Of a stretch of DNA of 64,000 nt, positions 36,031 to 43,340 are shown in pieces (position 1 is the stretch's first letter; every line of letters starts with the position of its first letter). The notes below the pieces were generated by a model. It made no database searches. It was given only the letters and a program-made list of their open reading frames with translations, and was not told the origin of the DNA. A program made the position numbers and the translations under genes. The DNA comes from DATFVJ01 sp963820395 (GTDB taxonomy: Bacteria > Actinomycetota > Actinomycetes > Streptosporangiales > Streptosporangiaceae), in NCBI GenBank assembly GCA_963820395.1, contig CAWGAE010000025.1:191490-255489 (forward strand), read 5' to 3'.

Positions 36031-37065
36031 ATGGCGTCAGCAGCGTCGATGCAGCTTGGCATGGTGGGACTCGGTCGGATGGGAGGAAACATTGTTCGCC
36101 GCTTGATGCGTGGTGGCCATGAATGTGTGGTCTACAATCGAACTCCTGCCGTCACCAAGGCTTTTGCCGATGAGGGCGCGACGGGCGCGGCCTCGATCGA
36201 GGACCTCGTGTCGAAGCTGCGGCCACCCAGGGCGGCGTGGGTGATGGTTCCAGCCGGTGACATTACTGAGCAGACTATCGAGGCGGTGGCCAGAGAAATG
36301 GCTGCTGGTGACATTATCATCGACGGCGGTAACTCTTACTACCGCGACGATATGCGCCGCGCAAAGAAGCTCGCCACGCGCGGTATTAGGCTGGTGGATT
36401 GTGGTACCAGCGGCGGGGTTTGGGGCCTTGAGCGGGGTTACTGCCTCATGATCGGCGGCGAGAGCGACGCGGTAACGCAGCTGGATCCGATCTTCGCTAC
36501 ACTCGCCCCTGGTGTCCAGGCGGCCGAGCGAACGCCGGGGCGATCCGGCGAACCCGAGCCCTGCGAGCAGGGTTATCTGCATTGCGGCCCCAACGGCTGT
36601 GGACATTTCGTTAAAATGGTCCACAATGGCATCGAGTATGGGATGATGGCGTCGATCGCCGAGGGCCTGAACGTGCTACACAATGCCAACGCTGGCAAGC
36701 GGACGTCGGCGACAGACGCGGAGACTGCACCGCTTGAGAATCCCGAGTTCTATCAGTTCGACATCGATACCACGTCGGTCGCGGAAGTGTGGCGCCGCGG
36801 CAGTGTGGTCGGCGCCTGGCTGCTCGACCTGACCGCGAGCGCCCTCTACGAGTCGCCCGATCTGGCCGAATTTTCCGGGCGGGTATCGGACTCTGGCGAG
36901 GGCCGCTGGAGCTCTATCGCGGCGATCGACGAGGGAGTGCCGACCCCGGTCCTGACGTCCGCCCTTTACTCGCGGTTCGCCTCGCGAAACCTGGGCGATT
37001 TCGCGAACCGCGCGTTGTCGGCGATGCGCAAGCAATTCGGCGGGCACGACGAGAAGAAGGATTAG
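36031..37065 (+). CDS. gnd: 6-phosphogluconate dehydrogenase, decarboxylating (short GndA/YqeC type)
   Basis: 344 aa, the short NAD-type length rather than ~470 aa. Dinucleotide motif LGMVGLGRMGGNIVRRLMRG, IIDGGNSYYRDDMRRA, DCGTSGGVWGLERGYCLMIG and GHFVKMVHNGIEYGMM with the catalytic Lys and substrate-binding His-Asn. Converts 6-phosphogluconate to ribulose-5-phosphate and CO2 with reduction of NAD(P)+. ATG with strong GAGAGGAG site. Ends with EEKKD-like charged tail (GGHDEKKD). No zwf or other pentose-phosphate genes adjoin. Confidence 0.9.
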   Translation: MASAASMQLGMVGLGRMGGNIVRRLMRGGHECVVYNRTPAVTKAFADEGATGAASIEDLVSKLRPPRAAWVMVPAGDITEQTIEAVAREMAAGDIIIDGGNSYYRDDMRRAKKLATRGIRLVDCGTSGGVWGLERGYCLMIGGESDAVTQLDPIFATLAPGVQAAERTPGRSGEPEPCEQGYLHCGPNGCGHFVKMVHNGIEYGMMASIAEGLNVLHNANAGKRTSATDAETAPLENPEFYQFDIDTTSVAEVWRRGSVVGAWLLDLTASALYESPDLAEFSGRVSDSGEGRWSSIAAIDEGVPTPVLTSALYSRFASRNLGDFANRALSAMRKQFGGHDEKKD

Positions 37066-38092
37066 ACCGCCAACGATCCCCAACGGCTACCGCCTGGAGC
37101 GAGGGGCATGAAACGTTGAGCTGGACGCGATTCGACGTGCGGCAGCGGGTCTGCGCGAACAGCCCGAACACGGCTCCGATCAGTCCCTGGTATTTGCCCG
37201 ATGCCACTCAACCGAGGTTGATCTTCGAGACGCCAGCACGCCACCTCAGTCTTCTGACTGGCAACTATGCGCGGCACGCTACTTTCGGGGCGCTCGCAGT
37301 CTGATCATTAGACCCGCAGGTCAGCGTCATGATTGACAGATCGGCTAGGTGGCACCGGGTACTTGCCCCGCTCGTGCTCGTACCGGGCTGTTCTGGATAA
37401 GCCGTGCGCTTGATCCGTGGCGCGGCGCCAGCGACCGCTGCGCCTCTTCTCATGATCCCGGTAACTTTGTTGCGCATGCTTCACCAAACTTACCGGGATC
37501 ATGAAATGCCATCCGCACACCGAAATCAGCGGCCCACCGCCGGGTGACGGGGGTGCGCCGCCGGGGTGCCCGACACCTGCCGCGGGTGATGATCTCGGAG
37601 GAGGCCGCCGGGTCGGCAGCAGGGTTGGCCGGGTGCCCCAGCGCGCGGCCGCACCGCGTGATCCCTATTTCTCGCCGGAGGACCGCTCCCACGCCGACTG
37701 GCGGGTCGTGCCGAGGGCCTCGCCAATTCGCGCCCCCGGCGCGGGTGCGGCGGGGGTTCCGGAACATCCGCGCGAAGATCACCTGTCCGGCCAGGCGCAC
37801 CGAAACCCCGTAAGCCCGGCCCCGGCCGCCCGCCCGGCTCGAAGAACCGCCGGCCAGCCGCACGTCACGAGTCGGTGAGCACCGCAAGGCGAGCACGGCG
37901 AACAAGGAAATAGGTCAAAAAGCAAGCTAAGGATGTGCAGGATGCGGAGCTCGCGACCGTGTACACGCGGGAAAGAGCCTGGAGGCGGCGCGGGGAGTCG
38001 AGCGACGGGCTCGGATCACACGCCAGGCCGGTGCATCGTGACCGGCCAGGCCACTAATCACCGGCCGCGGGGCCGCCGCTGGGGGAGCATCG
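37066..38092. other. 1-kb region without a recognisable gene
   Basis: Several long open frames exist but their codon content is not convincing and none resembles a family I know. It contains the 14-bp inverted repeat annotated at 37451-37503. It ends at the presumed 5' splice boundary of the group II intron remnant. Confidence 0.4.
37451..37503. repeat. 14-bp perfect inverted repeat
   Basis: Arms CATGATCCCGGTAA and TTACCGGGATCATG are separated by 25 nt; CTTTG / CAAAC just inside extends the symmetry. It could be a hairpin, a bidirectional terminator, or the paired ends left by a small excised element. Confidence 0.6.
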
Positions 38093-38770
38093 GTGCGAGC
38101 GAGGCAGCTGCGCTGAGGTAGGGAGTATGCAGGTGACGCGCTGGTCGATGTCGCTCTTCGGTACTGAAGGCGCGGCCGCGCCGGGCGGCGTCGGAGACGC
38201 AGATCCCGGTCGCGGGTAGCGCCGCACGGCGGCGCGAAGCGCTGCCACCTTGATGTCCGCCCGGCATGGGCGGTCGCTTGGAGGTGAGAGTCCTCTGGGG
38301 GATGAGGTGGTGCTAACCCCAAGTCGGAGGCAACGGCGTCGTCGTGAGGCGGGGTCGGGAGGAAGCGCGAAACGAAACTTTGCACCGAGGAACACGAACC
38401 GCGTATGAGGCGGGACGGTCTGGGTGAGCCAGCATCAGATGGCGAAGCCCCTCACCATCAGCAGGGCCGTCACGTAGACGCGGCGGGCGTAGAGGAAAGG
38501 TGGCCGTTCTTACCGGGGAGGCCTGTCCGGGTGTCGGTTGTGCTGAGGCGCCGCCGCGCCGACAGCTCACACCGCAAGGTATGGGTGGACTGGGCAGGAG
38601 TCAGCAGAGGCCATAGTGCCGGCAGGGGAACACGAAAGCCGGGAAGGGCCGAACGTCAGGTGGGCCAGCTCTGGAACGGTCGTTTGCACATGTCACGCCA
38701 AAGATCAGCTATGTCAGGCCGACCCAGGGAACAGCCGAGGGGGCGGAAGCCGCATCCATTTGAGAGATGA
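38093..38770 (+). ncRNA. Group II intron 5' ribozyme remnant (no reverse transcriptase)
   Basis: Begins GTGCGA, matching the GUGYG intron 5' end. The stretch 38278-38640 has the ordered conserved blocks of bacterial group II intron domain I-III: GGAGGTGAGAGTCCTC, CCCCAAGTCGGAGGCAACG, CGAAACGAAACTTTGCACCG, GGAACACGAACCGCGTATGA and GTCAGCAGAGGCCATAGT. The expected reverse-transcriptase gene and a domain V hairpin followed by an AY 3' end are not found, so only the 5' half survives. Assignment rests on recall of the conserved blocks; a covariance search would settle it. Confidence 0.62.
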
Positions 38771-38862
38771 CGATCCGCGGATTCGAACCGCCCGCGCAGC
38801 CATTGGGTGTAAAGGTAGCGCTCAGGGCCAATCGCTATGATTCACACCAACGAGGAGGAGTT

Positions 38863-39327
38863 GTGCCGTCAGCCGCTATTGACCGGGACCCCCAACGGAG
38901 CAGGCGGCAACGCCGTGGCCTGGCATTCGCCTGCGCTGTGGCCGCGACCGCAGTCACTGTGCTCGCGGCGGGATGTTCTTCTGGGTCACCGACCTCGGCC
39001 AGTTCGCCTTCCACATCGGCTCCAGGGTCGGCCGCTACCGAGGTCCGCGCCACCGCCGTGACCGCCACGGAGACCGAGTTCCACATCGCGTTGTCGACAA
39101 CCACTTTCAGCGCGGGCACCTACACGTTCACCGCGGTCAACAGGGGCCAGCTGTCGCACACTCTCGTCATCAACGGGCCTGGCGTCAACAACATGAAGAC
39201 GAGCATGCTGGCGGCCGGTCAGTCGGGATCGGTCACGGTCACCCTGCGCGCAGGAACCTACGACATCTACTGCAGCGTTCCCGGCCACAAGGCCGAGGGC
39301 ATGGACGTGCATATCACCGTCCCCTGA
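38863..39327 (+). CDS. Cupredoxin-like copper lipoprotein
   Basis: 154 aa from a GTG preceded by GAGGAGGAG. Basic n-region (RDPQRSRRQRRG), hydrophobic stretch, and the lipobox LAAGC make it a predicted lipoprotein. After a Ser/Thr linker, a plastocyanin/azurin-type domain follows with copper ligands His (SHTLVING), Cys, His and Met (YCSVPGHKAEGM). A small electron carrier or copper-binding protein on the outer face of the membrane. Longer starts in frame exist but would remove the signal peptide from the N-terminus. Monocistronic. Confidence 0.85.
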   Translation: MPSAAIDRDPQRSRRQRRGLAFACAVAATAVTVLAAGCSSGSPTSASSPSTSAPGSAATEVRATAVTATETEFHIALSTTTFSAGTYTFTAVNRGQLSHTLVINGPGVNNMKTSMLAAGQSGSVTVTLRAGTYDIYCSVPGHKAEGMDVHITVP

Positions 39328-39850
39328 TGGCATCCGGTGAACCTCGGCGAGCCGGTCGGCCAGCGTGGTGGCGACCGGCTACCTGCTGGGGTCCCGGTGG
39401 CCAGCTCGGAGGACGGCGCCGCGTGGCTCGATTGGCTATGGCTCGATCAGCAACGCCCAGGAGCATCTGATCCGTAGAGTGTGTCGCCAGTCCGGCCGAC
39501 CTGGGTACATGCTTTGTGACCTGCTGGGACGGTACTCACTGGTGCGTGTCATTAGCCTGTCCTGCGCGGTGGTGTACGGCAGATTCAGGCCAGCGTAAAC
39601 AAAGATCATCGATCGACCCCTCGATGCGAACTCTCCTCGCGGCGGTCAATAGCGGTCGTTGCTGCTCGTCGCTAGCCGAAACGTGGCATAGCGGGACGGT
39701 AGCAGGCGCCTTCGTTGCTGCACACTCCACGCGTTGAGCTTCCGCTTTCCAGGAGGTGCTGTGCCCGAGACCCGAAAAATGGAGATCGGCCGGGCGTGCG
39801 GCAGCGCCGGCGGAGCCGGCTCGTTGGCGTGCCGGTGATGTGGTGAGCGG
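39328..39850. other. Intergenic region with an abandoned gene start
   Basis: No intact gene. At 39751-39761 an excellent AGGAGG site precedes GTG and a frame PETRKMEIG that ends after 25 codons at 39838, right where the IS110 remnant begins. This looks like the first ~9 codons of a gene whose body was displaced. Confidence 0.4.
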
Positions 39851-40344
39851 TCAGGCGGCCTGGGTGTTGCCGTTCCGGGTGGATCGGTTTCGGGTTCGGG
39901 GATGCGGCAGAGGGTGACTTCGAAGCCGAGGGCGCCGAGCTTGCCGACGTGGTGGGTGATCTGCCGGCGGACGCTGGCCTGGCGGTCGTAGTAGCCCGGG
40001 CCGAGGTCCTCATAGCGCGTGCCGGGGCTGGACAGCAGCTTGTGGTAGACCTTCAGCTGGGTGTTGTCGAGGGCGACCTGGGCTTTGGGTTTGCCGCGGC
40101 GGCGGGCCAGCCGCCGGTAGCGGGCGCCCGCGCGGGTCTGGGTGCGGGGCCGACCGCGACGGCGGTCTCGCCGGTGATGCCGGCCAGGTACCGGTTGCCT
40201 TTCTTGGCCCCGGCCCTGCCTTTGCGGGTGCCGGACCGGTGGTGCACCGGGGTGCGCCCGGCCCGGGAGGCCAGGTGCGGGCCGGTGGGGAACCTGGTCA
40301 TGTCCGCGCTGGTCTCGGCGAGGGCGTCCTGGGCGGCCCGGCGG
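39851..40344 (-). pseudogene. IS110 transposase, C-terminal piece
   Basis: Reads AAQDALAETSADMTRFPTGP then SGTRKGRAGAKKGNRYLAGI and, after a frameshift, VALDNTQLKVYHKLLSSPGT, RYEDLGPGYYDRQASVRRQI. This is the Tnp_20 (transposase IS116/IS110/IS902) domain with its Ser-containing motif region. Confidence 0.82.
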
Positions 40345-40408
40345 TGGGGTGCCCCGAGCTTTCCGGATCAGGATCCATTAGGGTCTTACCGGAAAGGACG
40401 GGGAACGG

Positions 40409-40698
40409 GTGACGGGGAAAGCAAGAAATATACGCCCGAATTCCGCGAAGAAGCTTCCCGGCTGGTCATTGACGGTTCGCGGCCGGTCGCTGAGGTGGCG
40501 CAGAAGATCGGCATAAACGAGTCGACGCTCGGCTACTGGGTTAAGGCTTACCGGCGGAAGCATTCGGGGGAAGAGCTGCCGCTGGACATGCCGCACCGGG
40601 CGCGGCTGAACGAATTGGAACGACGGGTAAAGGAGCTGGAGCAGGAAAATGCGTTCCTGAAAAAAGCAGCGGCGTACTTTGCGAGGGAGCATCGGTGA
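40409..40698 (+). pseudogene. IS3 OrfA (copy 2), frameshifted at its start
   Basis: Same protein as copy 1 from KKYTPEF onward, with one substitution (AQKIGI for ARKIGI). The run after the GTG start is GGGGAAAGC here versus GGGGAAAAGC in copy 1, so the normal start is out of frame and no replacement start is visible. Unless the base is an assembly error this copy makes no normal OrfA. Confidence 0.75.
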
Positions 40699-41603
40699 GC
40701 GAGAAATACGAGCTTATCGAGGCTGAGTACGCTGACGCATGCGCCACGGATGTGGATAGCGCTCCTACGATCCAGAACATGTGCCGGTGGCTGGGCGTAT
40801 CACCATCAGGATTTTATGAATGGCGGTCTCGGCAGGAATCCGCCGCGGAAGAAAGAAGGAGGCAGCTCAGGCTCCTGATCACCAAGATCTTCGAGGACGC
40901 CGACGGCACCTACGGGTACCGCAGGGTGCACGCCCAGCTCGAGCGCTGGGATGTCCCATGCGGCCCGGAGCTGGTCCGCAAGCTCATGCGCGAGCTGGGC
41001 CTGGAGCCATGCCAGCCGAGGCCGTGGCGGCACAGCCTGACCGAGGGCGGCCCGGCCGGGCCGATCCCCGACCTGGTCGGCCGCGACTTCACCGCGCAGG
41101 TACCGGGCGAGAAAATGGTCGGTGACATCACCTATATCGCAACGTGGCAGGGATGGCTTTTCCTCGCCACGGTGATCGACTGCGCCAGCCGGAAAGTGGT
41201 CGGCTGGGCGATGGACGATAATTACAAGACACCGCTGATCTCCGCGGCTATCGAGATGGCCGCCCGTAATCTCAGCCTTCCGGAGGGAGCCATATTCCAC
41301 TCAGACCGCGGGAGTAACTATACTTCTGCCGAGTTCGCGGGGGTGCTCGAGAGCCTCGGGATACGGCAGTCCGTCGGCCGTACCGGGATCTGCTATGACA
41401 ATGCTCTCGCGGAATCGTTCAACGGCGCACTGAAAGTTGAGCGTGTGCACCGCACTATGTACCCGACACGGCGGAAGGCCCGGGAGGACATTGCACGGTA
41501 CATCGAGATCCGCTACAATCGGAACCGTCTCCACTCAGGACTTGGATACCGGACCCCGCAAGAGGTGCTGGACCAGTACCTGAGCAATCAGGCGGCAGCA
41601 TAA
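40695..41603 (+). CDS. IS3 family transposase OrfB (copy 2)
   Basis: 302 aa, intact. HTH_21 region (YGYRRVHAQLERWDVPCGPE), then the rve core: Asp in MVGDITYIATWQG, Asp in FHSDRGSNYTSAEF and Glu in NALAESFNGALKVE, ending RLHSGLGYRTPQEVL. GTG start overlaps the OrfA stop. Could supply OrfB, but OrfA of this copy is frameshifted, so mobility may need copy 1's OrfA. Confidence 0.92.
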   Translation: MSEKYELIEAEYADACATDVDSAPTIQNMCRWLGVSPSGFYEWRSRQESAAEERRRQLRLLITKIFEDADGTYGYRRVHAQLERWDVPCGPELVRKLMRELGLEPCQPRPWRHSLTEGGPAGPIPDLVGRDFTAQVPGEKMVGDITYIATWQGWLFLATVIDCASRKVVGWAMDDNYKTPLISAAIEMAARNLSLPEGAIFHSDRGSNYTSAEFAGVLESLGIRQSVGRTGICYDNALAESFNGALKVERVHRTMYPTRRKAREDIARYIEIRYNRNRLHSGLGYRTPQEVLDQYLSNQAAA

Positions 41604-41647
41604 AAATAGCTCAAGAAATGCCTGTCCGGAAAACGCGGGGCAGCCCA

Positions 41648-42254
41648 GCGGCCCCAGCCGGGCATCGACCCGGCCTGGGCCAGCTGTTCCCCGTAGGGGG
41701 CCAGCATCTGTTCGATCACGGCGGTGAGCTGGTCGATGCCGACGTTGACCCGGTCGATGCGGGCCAGCATCGTGGCGAGCAGGGCGGCGTGGTCTTCGGT
41801 GAAGAACTCCGCGCCTTCCAGCGCCTCTTCCAGCTGGCTGATCTTGCGGCGGCCGCGGTGCGGGCCAGCTGGGCCAGGACCTTGGGGTTGCGCGCCCCGG
41901 CGATGAGGTGGTCCATGATGTCCCGGCCGGTCACCCCCCGTGCAGGCCGGTGACGACGGATGCAGCTTGATCGCGGCCGGTTCCAGCAGCTTTTCCGTGC
42001 GCTGCTTTTCCGGGTCGGCTCCTCGGTCAGGTCCCGCCGGTACCGGGTGTGCAGCCGGATCAAGCGGAACTCGGGCGTGGCCACGAAGCAGGAGGTGACC
42101 GCGCCGCGCTCGAAGCACGCCGCCAGCCACCGCGAGTCAGCCGGATCACGCTTGGGCCGGCCGGGCAGGTTCTTAACCTGCCCGGCGTCGGCCAGCACGC
42201 GGTCGAACCCCCTCGGCCTCCAGCCGGTAAAACGGGCCCTTCCAGTAGTCGCCG
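41648..42254 (-). pseudogene. IS110 transposase, middle piece
   Basis: Reads DYWKGPFYRLEAEG, then LADAGQVKNLPGRPKRDPAD and SRWLAACFERGAVTSCFVAT, and later FFTEDHAALLATMLARIDRV to MPGWGR. Several frames alternate, with shifts near 42212, 42010 and 41870. Confidence 0.82.
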
Positions 42255-42543
42255 GTAATCCGGGGTCGTGATCGGGCGTCCGCGACGGAGGCTGACGGTA
42301 CCGTTTGCATGTTTCCCGGCCTGTCGCAGACGGGTTATCTGAGGTGCGTCCGCGACGGTAGATCACGTCCGCTCGCGCGGGGCGGTGTCTGCTCATCCAT
42401 CGAAGTCGGCCATGTGCGGGCCTGCACTCGACGAGGACGCCGCAGGTCCTGCGGCGTCCTCGTCGCTGCTTGTGTCACGGACGCGTCTGCGACAGGTCTG
42501 ATCTGGGAATATGCAACTTTCGATCCCGAAAACCCCGGATAAC
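42255..42543. mobile_element. MITE-like 289-bp element
   Basis: Ends GTAATCCGGGGT and (reverse complement of right end) GTTATCCGGGGT match at 11 of 12 bases. It is flanked by GCCG on both sides (42251-42254 and 42544-42547). Removing it joins VMEATG to DYWKGPFYRL of the IS110 transposase. No coding capacity. Inside is an 18-bp-arm palindrome (42429-42465) and a repeated GCGTCCGCGACGG. Confidence 0.8.
42429..42465. repeat. 18-bp perfect palindrome inside the MITE
   Basis: Arms CGACGAGGACGCCGCAGG and CCTGCGGCGTCCTCGTCG around a single T. A very stable hairpin if single-stranded. Confidence 0.9.
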
Positions 42544-42735
42544 GCCGGTCGCCTCCATCACCAGCGCGGGCACCTGCCGGCAGCGCAGCCAGTCCGGCAG
42601 CGCCAGCAGCTCCCGCGCCTGGCGACACGCTCGATGACCTGTTCCCCGGTTCCGGTGCCGTGGGCCGGGCCTTCGCCGCGTTCACCCGCCAGGGCGAGCC
42701 GTCCCCCTTTGTGGCAATGACCGATCCGTCGCCTA
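42544..42735 (-). pseudogene. IS110 transposase, N-terminal piece
   Basis: Reads RELLALPDWLRCRQVPALVM then EATG in one frame, preceded by scrambled sequence. Corresponds to the region before the conserved EATGDYWKGPFY motif. The first ~50 residues with the DEDD-type Asp are not recognisable. Confidence 0.65.
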
Positions 42736-42982
42736 CGCCGGGCGTGTGACGTGTCGCGGAAGGCCCGGGCCGACGTCGTCCCCGGCCGCGGTGACGCCTT
42801 CTTGCCCGTCGTCTGAGGCCCTGCACGACGGCTACCCGTCGCTTCCGGCCGCGCACGACGCATCCGCGCCCGGCACCTTCCCGCCCAGCTGTGTCCTTGT
42901 GCGCCGCCCCTCTCCCCATCGGACTGACTGCCGCCGCCCTATTCGCCGGAGGGGAGGTGTCAAGGGCTGATTCGCGTGTACG

Positions 42983-43300
42983 TTGACCAGGCACTTTTCC
43001 CTGTGCTCGTTGCCCTCGGAAACATCGGCCCTTGATGCCGTACTGGAGGCGTATCACAATCCGGCGGCAGTCTGGTGGGGGGCCTTTGCAGTTTCCGCGG
43101 TCCACCTGGCGTGGAATAACGCGCGGCTGCTGTGGGCAGTGCGCGACGATCCGCTCGCGCGCGGGTTCTTCCTGGACAGCCTGGCCGGCCTCGCCAGCAC
43201 TGGCAGGCCGGATGCTGCTGGTGGCGGTCTGAGACCGCCAGGCGGGAGCACTCCTGATCAACCGGGGATTCCTGGCGCCGCCCGTTCCGGAAACCGGTGA
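42983..43300 (+). CDS. Hypothetical membrane-associated fragment
   Basis: About 105 codons from a TTG. The middle (VLEAYHNPAAVWWGAFAVSA, then VHLAWNNARLLWAVRDDPLA) looks like genuine protein with one amphipathic/TM stretch, but the last 30 residues are Gly/Pro-rich and in another frame the protein continues LAGRMLLVAV before a stop. Probably a decayed gene; family unknown. Between the IS110 remnant and the LAL regulator. Confidence 0.3.
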   Translation: MTRHFSLCSLPSETSALDAVLEAYHNPAAVWWGAFAVSAVHLAWNNARLLWAVRDDPLARGFFLDSLAGLASTGRPDAAGGGLRPPGGSTPDQPGIPGAARSGNR

Positions 43301-43340
43301 CCTTTCTCCGCTATCGAGGGGTTGCTGTCAGACTAAGCTG

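Larger units (their letters stand above)
40345..41647 (+). mobile_element. IS3-family element (copy 2), uninterrupted
   Basis: 1303 bp with the same ends as copy 1 (TGGGGTGCCCCGAG ... CGGGGCAGCCCA). Flanked by a 4-bp duplication GCGG (40341-40344 and 41648-41651). Removing it restores the IS110 reading PGWGRRAAQ. Differs from copy 1 at only a few positions, one being a missing A near the orfA start. Confidence 0.93.
39851..42760 (-). mobile_element. IS110-family element, degenerate, interrupted by IS3 and a MITE
   Basis: Three transposase pieces lie in order on the minus strand (42735 to 39851), separated by the MITE and IS3 copy 2; each junction has a clean target duplication. Several one-base shifts are also present. 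IS110 elements lack terminal repeats, so outer limits are approximate. Confidence 0.75.

Noticed and set aside
38740..38800. Possible group II intron domain V hairpin just before the cupredoxin gene
   Set aside because: The sequence GCCGCATCC...GGATTCG does not form the conserved 34-nt domain V with its AGC-type catalytic triad and GNRA loop.
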